Part shown: positions 24,106-34,404 of the stretch, piece after piece
How positions within the stretch are numbered: position 1 is the first letter of the stretch
Layout of the letters: every line of letters begins with the position of its first letter
DNA from: Trema orientale
Lineage: Eukaryota > Streptophyta > Magnoliopsida > Rosales > Cannabaceae
NCBI GenBank assembly: GCA_002914845.1
Contig: JXTC01000278.1
Span: 195,577-259,576, forward strand
Length of the DNA: 64,000 nt
Reading direction: 5' to 3'
Notes under the pieces: generated by a model
Told to the model about the DNA's origin: nothing
Seen by the model: only the letters and a program-made list of their open reading frames with translations
The model's database searches: none
Program-made: the position numbers and the translations under genes

Positions 24106-25014
24106 CAGAGTACTCTAGATCTAGAACTAGTAAGAAAACTACCTCTCCATATAAGAGGATTATTTGACAATACTACTAAAAGTACGAAAAAAACTGTAAA
24201 AAACCCATACCAGAGAGAGGGAAAATCCCCCTCTCCAGCAGGGGAGACACCTGCTAATGGAGCCTGCTACTATTTGCTGGAGCCTAGAGGAGGTCAAGAT
24301 GATTGCTTGTGGAGGGCTGGAGGACTTCTAGAGAGAAGCCGCTCCCTTTCTCTCTAAAAGTCTCGTTTTTATTATTTTTATACCATATATTTTGACACAT
24401 TGTTCAAAATTATATTTTATATTTTGGTTATTATCAACATTAATCCTTAGATTTGAAATTTGTTATAAATTTATACTCTGAGACTAATTTAGAGCAATTA
24501 ATTTACGAAGATACTATTTAAAAAATTAAAAATAAACGGTATAAAAATTGATCAAAGAATAAATTTATTAAATTATTTTAGTAAATTAATTATTTTAAAT
24601 TGGTGTCAAGATATAAATTTGTAAGAAATTTTAAATCTAAGAATTAATATTAATAATAACCACAATACAAAATATAAATTGAATAAAGTATCAAAATATA
24701 AAATATAAAAGTGATATTGTCCCTTATATCAGATATCTTATATTATTTTGCACAGTTAAAATTGTCTTTTGTCTAGTTATATATCTAGCCAAGTAGCTAG
24801 GCATATCAGAATTATGGATTATATGTTGACTGCTATAGTCTGTATTAAATATACTGCTTTGATATTTGGAAAAGGATAAAATCAATATCATATATACATA
24901 GGGGATATACCAATAATATATTTAAAATATTGAAAAATAAGAAATTTGGTAGCCTCATTATTACTTCTAGTTACCTACAGACTAGTCCACGATATGGTTG
25001 ATTAGATATTTACC
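24106..25014 (-). other. Micro-inverted segment within flank copy 1
   Basis: Sequence on each side is collinear with copy 2, but this block matches it only as reverse complement: 24905-25010 against 35975-36065, and 24730-24890 against 36990-37150. Both breakpoints fall at palindromic CTAGATCTAG / AGATCTAGATCT motifs of one interspersed repeat. Flipping the block rejoins the repeat's two halves (24106-24365 with 25015-25375) and restores the copy 2 order. Confidence 0.65.
24362..24735. mobile_element. Foldback MITE, ~370 bp
   Basis: The left arm (about 24370-24490) and right arm (about 24590-24730) are reverse complements, with a ~100-bp AT-rich centre. Paired landmarks are TTTTGGTTATTATCAAC / ATTAATAATAACCACAA and ATTTATACTCTGAGA / CAAGATATAAAT. 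A single arm-like piece is present at 36845-36980. Terminal bases and target duplication were not resolved. Confidence 0.6.
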
Positions 25015-25375
25015 TCCAGATCTAGATCTGTGGTGGTTTGTTAGGTTTGTTTATATTTTTGTTATTTCTGTCTATCTAGATCTAGATTTATAGTGGTTTC
25101 TTACCAGATCTGTCTAGATCTAGATTGTGTTAAGGTAGTATTTGCCTCCCTATGGATCTTTGATGAGGAGCAAGAGACACCTACAATGAATACTGAAGGG
25201 AGGGTCACAATGAGCCAATCGCTGAGGCGTAGAGCTCTATCGAAGCACACACCAACGGTGATCTGCATAAATCCCTTCATGGATCAATTTCACTAAGATC
25301 CCAATGTGTAATTTTTCTCCAAGGACTTTTATCAATTTTTTATGGTTATCTACTTTGTAATCAAAAATCNCCTTA
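25015..25375 (+). repeat. Interspersed repeat (AGATCTAGATCT family), second half
   Basis: Matches 14590-15060 in order and orientation, ending in the shared CTTTGTAATC(A/G)AAAATC tail. Its first half, 24106-24365, lies inverted next door. It contains an ambiguous base at 25370. The 67-codon frame at 25093 is not conserved in the other copy and is not called. Confidence 0.55.
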
Positions 25376-26706
25376 AAAAAAAATGATAATATATCTCACA
25401 GTACAAAGGCATGTATCATATATACATACACATATAGTACATAGGACATAAATGTATATATGCCCACATAGTTTGTATTTTTGCTAATTGGAACCGAAAG
25501 TTAGAACAAGTAGCACAGGGCCATGATGTTGGAAGAGAACAAAAGGATCTATTGTTGGCACCAAAAGTATTTTCAGAAGTCTTTGCTTAGCTTGCATCTG
25601 CAAATAATAGTGAGAAACTGGTCCTCAAACTTAGGTTTCACGAAATCTTCTTTTGTTGATCAGAGTGTTCAAGAATCTTTAAATTTACATAAAGCGGACG
25701 CCAATATGTGATCAATGATAGACAAATATATGTTATATACATACACGGTTGAGTATTTGGTCCGTCTTATCTACAATTATTTGTCCTATAGAATATACGA
25801 CGAATCATGAGTTTGCTTTAGAACACCATGTCCAATTCCACTCTTTAATTTGTTTCTCTGTCACTTTTTTTTAACTTTTTTTTTTTAATGTTGTTTTAGT
25901 TTAGGTGATAGTGAATCTCGTTTGACAAATATGTATAATCCGGTATAATAAGAAGCTTCCTATATAGATATATTTTCAGGACTTCTCCCAAAGAAAAAAA
26001 AAAAGACTTTTTCCACTTAATTGACTTAATAGAAAAATTTACACATCATGATAGATGTAACATGTAATTTAGTTATTAGAACTTTCATTATCTATCATTT
26101 ATTAAGAGAATGTTTTATAAATCATCTATCTCTATAAGTTGAATATGTCATCATTCAAAAAAAAAAAAAAAGGGAATATGTCAGCACTAGAAAGACAACC
26201 TCCATTTTTTTATAAAAAGAAAAAAAGAAAAAAGATATGCGGGTGAGTCCTGGCAAGGGGGGGAAAGAAAAAAAAGAGTTATAGAAAGTTGCATATGTGT
26301 CCCTCAAAAAAAAAAAAATTGTATTCGTTTTCCAACATTTTTGTTCAAGGCTACTATTATCAAGTACCCTTTACAAAAGTTCTGTTTGTTTCCCGTGAAA
26401 TTTAATATGAAACAAATTCATTGGTATACTTTCTGCCATGCGCACGGTTGTTGGTAGATCATGTACCCTCACGTCAGATATACATAATATAGCGCTATTT
26501 ACATATATACATATGCTGAGAAATTAATTAACTGATCTTATGTGTAGAGCATATATAATACAAAGCTTAAACGAGAGGAAATTATACAGTTGAATGACAT
26601 AATTATTAAGACAAACTAAACGTAAAAACCTGAAATTTTACGTTAAATTAAGTGCCAAAGAAGGCCGGCAAGCATTTAAATATGTATACTGTACTGAGTC
26701 ATATAT

Positions 26707-28134
26707 TGATATGAACACGGAGTTAAAAATGATAGTAGTCTTTCGAGGGAGCATTGAGCTCGAAAGTTAGGTTTTTGATGAACTCAGACCTCCTAAAATA
26801 AACTATATGTTTATAAACAAAATACTTTGTACACCTTTTTCATTAATTGTTGGGTTTTAAATGCAAATAATTTTCAACCTAGTTCCCTAAAATATTGGAC
26901 TTCGCTAATACCATGATCACATGTATCTTACACATTTAACTCCTAAACTAGACAAATAAAATATTTACAAAATATGAAAAAAATAACATAATCATCCAAC
27001 TAAGATAAATATAACCTCGAAACTTATAACTAATTGATTTATTCAAAATATAAATAAGAACATAAAATAAACTAATTAATCTAAACAAATATCCTAATTT
27101 AGATCGTAACATTCCTTTTCCCTTAAAAAACACCCTTGTCCTTAAGAATGGACTTCTTCAAATTAATCTCTTTTTCTCCTCGGAGCCAAAAAAAATGTCT
27201 TTTTCTCCGCTTCTAATTTATAATTAAATAATATGAAATTTTAAACTTTTTTTGAAGGCACTCTATTGATTTAACTTTGTTTTCTGTCTTCAAATTTGTT
27301 GCTGCTAGGCTCAATAAATTATTTTTACTATAACGTCTTGAACCATGAAAAGTTTTAGATCTAGAAAAGAAAAATTTTCCTCCTCTTTTGTCGCATTTTT
27401 GAGTCTTTAATTTTTGTGAAGCTTTGTAAGGTAAGACAATAGTTATAAAAGAAATTACCTCGCATGGTTCTTGTTGAAAAACTTTATAACCTTGCTCCTA
27501 ATCATCTTGAATGTATTCATAAGTCATTGACGCATTGCTTTCTTGAATAACTTCTTCATTCTTTAAAACCGCTTCATTCTTTGCTAGTTTCATTTCCATA
27601 TAATTCAATTGTATTTGCAAGAGATCCTTTACAAGTTTCGTTTGGTTACTTAGGATGTTTTGCTTAAGCTCATCCAATTATTGCTTGATTTATTCCATGC
27701 TTTGTTGTCTACCATTGATACTAAATGATATCAAATGATGCAAACACATATTTAAAACGAAATTAAAAATGATAATAAGCTCATTTGTTATCAAGGAACT
27801 CATATCTCCCAACAAATAATACGTTAAATAAATTATACTCTGCACACCTTTTTCATTAATTATTGGATTTTAAATAGGAATAATTTTCAGCCTAGTTCTC
27901 TAAAATATTTAATTACACTAATACCATGATCACATGTATCTTAGACGTTTGATTCCTAAATTAGACAAATAAAATATTTACAAAATATTAAAAATAAAAA
28001 CATAATTATCCCACTAAGATAAATAACCTTGAAACTTAGGATAGCTAATAACTAATTGACGTATTCAAAATATAAATAAAAATATAAAATAAAATAATTA
28101 ATCTAAACAAATATCCTAATATAGGATCGTAACA
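26707..28134 (-). mobile_element. Short non-autonomous LTR retrotransposon (TRIM-like), 1.43 kb
   Basis: Two direct terminal repeats, 26707-27111 and 27726-28134, both TG...CA (TGATAT... to ...GATCGTAACA). Flanked by a perfect 5-bp target duplication TATAT (26702-26706 and 28135-28139). Reading the minus strand, a decayed initiator-Met tRNA primer site lies just inside one LTR (GATACTAAATG region near 27715-27725). A polypurine tract AAGGGAAAAGGAA abuts the other (27112-27124). The 614-bp interior has a broken gag-like frame just after the primer site (DELKQN, then NYMEMKLAKNEAVLKNEE) with stops. Absent at the matching site near 38660. Confidence 0.85.
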
Positions 28135-30809
28135 TATATTGTTAATCTCAATTTGTTTCTATATGTGGAAAAAGAAAATTAAGTGCCAGTTGGTAAAACT
28201 AGATTTAATCCCTTGAATCCTTTTGAAAATTTTCAATTATAAAGATCGAAATATTAGTTCTAATAAAGTTATTTTAAAACAGTCTCATTCTTGAACAGAT
28301 TCTGAGTTGATGTAATTAATTTATGTACTTCTTTCTATTTCCGACTTGGTAAGAATAATTAGTCAAAACATTATAGGAAATAAAAAAATATATTTATATA
28401 TATACCAATCCAAATCCATCTATTTCCCTTAATTTCTCATTTATTTTGAACCAGCCAATATTGATGCCGGCCGATAAACGGGGGAATCTACGAGTTAGTG
28501 GGGTTTAAACCCCCACTCAGTTTTATATTTTCTTTTCCATAGTTAAGAAATTTATATATTTTTTTAGTTTTTTAGCTTAAATTGTAAACAAAATCTCCAT
28601 TAAAAATTAGAAAATTATAGAATGGTCCCTATGAAATAGATAAGGTATAGTTATAGCCCCTAGTAGACAAAATTGCTTGTTGCGTCCCTGCAAATAATCA
28701 TAAATTCAGCTAAAAGTTTACGTGTATAAATTACATATACCTAAAAGTTATATCCATATAGTATTTTTGAAATGATATACGTGTAGTATCATAGTATATA
28801 TATGCATAGGTATTGTTGTAGAATAATTCTCATGAAACTCTTAGAAAAATAATTAATTATTTTAATAGGCGATGCATTCAAAGTTTTTTGAAAACCAAAA
28901 ACTCTGATACCAATTTTTCTGTCATGACTCGAGATTAGGTAGGCCGGAGTTAGTGGCAGAATGTGTATTTCATAAATTTGAAACACCAAAATTCAATTTT
29001 AAAAATTAAATAGATTTTTAAAAATTTTTCTGGCATCTAATAAAATTTAAACTAGAACAATCCTACGGTTAATGCATCACTCTTTAAACATAGATTACAA
29101 CAATATTAATTAATCGAAATTGTGTAGTATAAGTTCATCATACATCACTATAGACATAATTTATACATACCATAATCAGGTTCTCAATAAAAGCTCTCAT
29201 AACATAATCAAATCCCTACTTATTTTCACTCTTAATAATATTGTAGGAATTTCAATAATAGATATCTACTGTTAAACTTCCAGTGCCAATTTTTAAATCT
29301 CTTTATTCAAGTCACGCTGGATATCACTTGAGAGGGAAGGAAGGGAGGTGAGGTAATGCCCAGTAGAGAAATGATCACAAGTGTTTATAATAAATATTAT
29401 TTTTATTTCACAATTTCCTGAATAGTTAGTCTTCCTTATTCCAAACATTTAATAATACCAATTTCTCAAATAGATTTGTCAAAAGTTCACATTTATAATT
29501 AATATCAAAACTCATTCTAAAACACAGCACATACCATACAAGTCCACTATAAATGCATTAGCTATTGCTTAATTCCGTAATTATCCGTAACATATGCGAA
29601 TTCTGTATCATCGACATGGTTAACGTAAGTTTTTCTAGTGTTCTAATTGAACACCATGATTCTGATGGCCATGTATGATAATATACAATACAAATGCGTG
29701 ATATGATGCAGATTTGTACATTTTGTGAATTAAATTCAAAAACTAAACCATGCAGTAAATTTCCAATCATTCAAATTACAAATTTAAACCAAACACATTT
29801 TTTATATTAAATCACGAAATTTAATTTAATCAATTTTAACTCAAACCAATAAATTAAAAAGTAATTGATCGAATATCTACCTCAGATAAGTGTAGTAATC
29901 CTTTATTAAAGCTCGTATTAATATCTGCGAGTCATTTAGAAGTCCATTTGTTGAATTAGAACTCAATTTAGCTTGCTCCTAGAAATTCACTTTTCCAAGG
30001 GAGTCTTAAATGAGAAAAAAGACTTCACTATTGAGTTCCTAGTGTCCAAATTTGCTAGCTTAGACATATAATTCAACTAATTCGGGTTCCAGGCCGAAAC
30101 TAGACCTTTGGCACATAAAACGAGGCAAATCATGAGCTTTGTGTCTCGAAATTCGTGCTACTTTGAAACATAGTGATATGTTATATCAAAGTTCATCTCT
30201 CGATCTCACTAAATCAAAATTTGAGGTCAGAACTGCATTTCGAGGTCCTGAGCCTCAAACGATCCTCTAATCCAAAAATTACAAGAATGTCACTTTTCAA
30301 AATATTTAGAAAAATGTCCTCTTTTCATTTCGATAATTAACACGACTTTAGATAAATTTCAACACCATAAAATTATATTTGTTCATGTTTCACGCCCTTC
30401 CACAACCTAATATAGTTTTCTCGGCTCCGATAATTATTTTACAAAACTTATTATAAAAATATGACAATTGAATTTGTAAAAATGGCCATATTTGAAAATC
30501 ACTTATCGGTGGCAAGTTGACGGCCACAACCGGTTGGATTTCATCGGTGACCTCATGAAATATCTGCACTTGCTGGCAATGGGACGAGGCAATGTCGGGC
30601 GGTGTCTTGGTTGCCAGAAATCCGCTCGGCATGTGTGATTTTCGGAGCCCCCTTGTGCCATCATCGGTTGGTGAGAGAAGGCGAGACCAAGGGGGATGGC
30701 TTCGTCAGTGGCAGACGAATTGTGCGGGTAGGCACATCGGCCTCGTATAGCGGCAGTGCGACGGCGGCTCTGACTGGTAGAGCTTCGGCTCTTAGTGGCT
30801 ACTTCTCAG

Positions 30810-31467
30810 TAAGGGTGCACAACGGGCAGGTTGGGCAGTTAATCGGCAGTTTGAGCAATGTCTTTTCATACAGTTTAAAAAATGTCTTACCCCATAACTG
30901 CCCAAATAAGTTACGGATTAGGAAGTTTTTAATGTGCAGTTTCTGGGTGATTTTTGGCAGTTTATTGGGCGGGTTGGGTTCACTAAAATTTATAATTACG
31001 TATTTTGTGAATTTAAAAAAATCATTATTAAAATTTTTTAAAAGTATTTTAATTATTTCTTATTAGAATTTTTAAGGTGTTATGTCATATGAACTCAAAA
31101 ATTTAAGAATATATGTGTTTGGCAAAGACTATTCATCTAAAATTGAAAGAAAAAATATATTAAATATTAATGTAAATACACTTACATATACTAAAACTTC
31201 AAATAGGTAAAGATTATGTTAAAAAAAATTTAGTAAAATGTCATCAGATAATTATCTAGTGATTAAATTAAATTTCAATTTTTATATACTATGTTATATA
31301 AAAATATATATTACAATTAAGAGTGCATGGCGACTTTATTGGATAGTTTAACGGTTTTATTTTTTAGTGGTTTGAAAAATATGTAATCTATAACTAACCA
31401 AAAACCTGCGGTTTTACTTTTAAGCAGTTTGGCGGGTGTGGGTTAGCGGATTTTTTGTTCACCCCTA
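30810..31467. mobile_element. hAT-type non-autonomous element
   Basis: Ends TAAGGGTGCACAACGGGC and, inverted, TAGGGGTGAACAAAAAATCC, a typical plant hAT terminus with subterminal GGGCAGGTTGGGCAG and GGCGGGTGTGGG blocks. About 660 bp, no transposase. The flanking 8 bases do not match, so the boundary or the target duplication has decayed. It is nested in the LTR remnant. Confidence 0.5.
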
Positions 31468-31524
31468 TTTTTTAAGTTTGGCGAGGAAGAAGAGGGACTC
31501 ATGGGCAATTTTAAGGGAGTTGAG

Positions 31525-32096
31525 TAGGAATGGTAATGGGGCGGATTGGAGACAGTTTTTCAATTACCATCCCCATCTCCAAAAGCTAATCACAATACCA
31601 TACCCGCCCCATTAACTATTCTTTTTTATGCGGGGACGGTATGGGTATTAATCAATGGATAACGGGAAAAACTGTGATTACTCATTACCCATTGATAATA
31701 ATAAAATATTAAAAAATTAAGATAAAAATACCAAATTTTTTTCATAATCAACAAAATATAAAACATAATAATATACTAATAATTTTTAAACTCTAAAATT
31801 CAAATATATAAGTACATATAACTCTCCAAATTCATTATTTTACCAAAGATATAAAAATATAGATAGTGTAAAATCAAATAGATATTTATATGTATAATAA
31901 TTTTTTCATGTAAATATATATATCGAGGCAGGTATGGTGCGGATTATGCTAATACCGTCCCCGTACCATACCCGCATATTAACGGTGCGGTTATTCCTCG
32001 CCTCAATCATTTTCCCCGTTTGAACGATTTTTCGCCTTCCTATTCAGATCGGATAACTACGAATACCCGTGACTGTGAGTTATGTTACCATTCCTA
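31525..32096. mobile_element. hAT-type non-autonomous element with 8-bp target duplication
   Basis: 572 bp with termini TAGGAATGGTAA and TTACCATTCCTA, perfect inverted repeats. Flanked by GAGTTGAG (31517-31524) and GGGTTGAG (32097-32104), a 7-of-8 match to an 8-bp hAT-type duplication. Subterminal regions carry GGGGCGG and CCCGCCCC/CCCCGTACC motifs. No coding sequence. A terminus of the same type begins at 63495. Confidence 0.8.
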
Positions 32097-33078
32097 GGGT
32101 TGAGGGGCACTGTGGATAGTGGGACATATGGCACTTGAAGTTTGGAACAAATATTTCTTTAAATTTCTGTTTTAGCCACACTTATTTAAATTTTCTTTCA
32201 CTTTGGTCTCCTTATTTTTTTATGTCTTGTACCTATTTCAAATTTTATTTTAAATTTTACCCAAACCGAATTAGCTCATAATTGAGTCTAGATTCATTCC
32301 CTAGTTTTATATTTCAAAAATACAAATTGCTATTGAGTATAATTTACATTTTTAGCCTTTATAAAAACTAATTTTTACATAGATAATATATATTGAGTAA
32401 ATTATATACACAATCTCATGTTTTATGTCAAAATTATAATGGCATCTTCTAGACCAAAAATATGTACACTTATGTCCCTAAACATAAAGAAATTACATAG
32501 AAAACTCGCTTTGATTTTTAGTTAAATTTGAGTAGAATTTTACTTTTGAAAATTAAATTTTCATTTGATTTTTCTTTTTATTGAAACAACATCTAATTGT
32601 TAAAGTAAAAAGTAAAAAATAATAAAAGAGGATAGGTGGTAAATACTTTATCGGTTGTGTGTTTTTTGGCTAGTGTTTGCTACTTTAATTTTGATAGGAA
32701 TACTAAATATACTTTCTTTTTTACTCTCTTTTTACAATCTTGTCTTAAAGTCGGACACATGAATTTTACTAGTTTAATATTTTAATAATATAATAAATTA
32801 TACTGAAATCCACATGTCAAGCTATGAGACTCAGATAATACAAAGGAGTGTGAAAAATAGAATACGTCTAGTATTCCTCTAATTTTGATATAAAGCAAGG
32901 ATTGTTAGTGTATTTCTTCCCTGTATTTTTAGATATATATGACCATGACATTGTCAAGATAATAATTTTTTATTTTTTATTTTTTGCACAAAAGTACTTT
33001 CTAAAGTGAATAAATAGTGTTAATTATCAATGGCTTTTAATTATTAATTAATACTATAATTAATATGTGTAAATATAG

Positions 33079-33328
33079 TCCTTTGAATGACTCTTCAGAG
33101 CTGAAGAACTACTTGGAGTCATCACTGTACGCTTATGCAGCATAATACAATCATCCACCAAGATATCCAGTTAATGTGGTGTGTGCAGGAATTGATGGAG
33201 CCAAGGATGAAAATAATGATATTCTTGACCAAATCTTCTCAGGCCTTTCTACTTATTTGACTAATAGTTATTGTTACATCAATCCACCTACAAATCTTAC
33301 TGAAACTGAAGAGGGTTTTTCTTGACAG
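33079..33328 (+). pseudogene. Relic exon 5 of an S28 carboxypeptidase
   Basis: Exactly 250 bp, the same length and phase as exon 5 of the intact gene (42849-43098), with no indels. It reads [18 protein letters not shown], then a stop where the intact gene has Gln (CAA to TAA), ...[15 protein letters not shown]..., and ends in FS-stop where the intact gene has W (TGG to TGA). Homology continues into both introns, about 32940-33415 against 42700-43175, so it is a DNA-level duplicate, not a retrocopy. Exons 1-4 and 6-9 are missing. Confidence 0.9.
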
Positions 33329-33479
33329 GTAGAACATAATTTAGAAATAATTACTCTCACATATCTCTTAGTTTATGTCCAAACTATGGTGACACACCCT
33401 AAGGTACCGAAAATAATTATGGAAGCGGCGTCGGGAAGACGGCCGATTATATTTAATTGGGGTCAAAATTGTTGGACTA

Positions 33480-33670
33480 CGGTCGAACGTCGGTCGAAAA
33501 TTTTAACCGGTGGCTTCGACTCAGTCGAATTATTCGACTATAGTCGAATGGTGGTTCGATCCCAGTCGAAAATTTTCAACCGAGGTCAAAATTTTCCAGC
33601 CATTGATTGAAAAATGATCGGAACAACCGGAAGAGACGGTCAAATAAATTCGACCATGGTCGAAATTTTT
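33480..33670. repeat. Cluster of short GTCGAA / TTCGAC motifs
   Basis: At least nine copies of GTCGAA or its complement in ~190 bp, several followed by AATTTT, in GC-richer sequence just after the relic exon. The dense short subterminal-type repeats resemble CACTA or Mutator ends, but no terminus was seen. The frame at 33386-33610 only reads these repeats. Confidence 0.45.
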
Positions 33671-34404
33671 TTGACTCTAGTCGAGCAGAGGCACCGCCGC
33701 GGGGTCGGGATCGGGACCGATGGTGGTGGCTAAAGTAGTTTGAAATTTATTGAAAAAATAGAGTATCCAAGTAATTTTACATATATAACATATCAATTGA
33801 GATAATTTTTGAAAACATTAATGAGTAAGTCCTATTTTTTCTCACAAAGATTTAGTCGATCCCCTAAGTATAAATTCCCCCTATTCTTTTTTATATTAAA
33901 ATGATGCAATTATAAATCATTCAGTGAAATATACAATGTTAACGTTGGAAATTAGGGAAATGGCCTTATATATATATTTATGTAGAAAATTGCACAACAC
34001 ACCTTGAATTTTCACTTTTGCTATAAAAAAACTCCTATATTTTAGGAAATTACGATCTAAACATTTGAATTTAGATTTTTTTTTTTTCAAATTTTCTCCT
34101 GATCAATGCAACTGATCAAAATTAGTCAATGAAAATTGAAATTTATTTTCCATAAAAAAAGGAACTCAATAAACAATTATAAACCTAAAAGATTGACCAA
34201 ACAAGACAAGCTTATTCAAGTAGCAACATGACACAAATTAAGTATAAAGATTGGGATCCTAAAATCTTGTATAAAAAATTTACACCAGTGATATACCATA
34301 TTTTTTAATCACATAACTTTAAATCATATGCCCATAAATCGTGTGGCCCCACTTTCGAAAATGAAATGGTTGAAATGATTGTCACCTCATATGGTGTAAG
34401 TTTT

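Larger units (their letters stand above)
23270..28890 (+). repeat. Segmental duplication, copy 1 (5' flank of a lost carboxypeptidase)
   Basis: Collinear with 33920-39515 in many blocks: 23280 with 33925, 23520-23760 with 34000-34240, 25400-26700 with 37150-38650, 28140-28330 with 38690-38890, and 28390-28890 with 39095-39515. Because copy 2 ends just upstream of the intact S28 gene, copy 1 is probably the flank of the S28 copy now reduced to exon 5 at 33079. Copy-specific events include an LTR retrotransposon (26707-28134), a MITE and a micro-inversion. Confidence 0.75.
28900..32280 (-). mobile_element. LTR retrotransposon remnant with initiator-Met primer site and nested hAT elements
   Basis: On the minus strand TGGTATCAGAG (28902-28912), the usual plant tRNA-iMet primer site, lies a few bases past an LTR-like end ...CTCGAGTCATGACA. 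The sequence to the right is long, non-coding and GC-rich in places (30500-30800), like an LTR. A related LTR-like sequence lies at 34405-36840 (shared GTCA(C/T)GA/AACC end, CAGTAGAGA, and CCACACTT.TTTAA blocks). Two hAT-type insertions are nested in it. It interrupts flank copy 1 exactly where carboxypeptidase exons 1-4 would be expected. Confidence 0.55.

Noticed and set aside
30602..31066. 154-codon plus-strand open frame
   Set aside because: It crosses the left end of a hAT-type element, has no recognisable domain and owes its length to a GC-rich patch of retroelement sequence.
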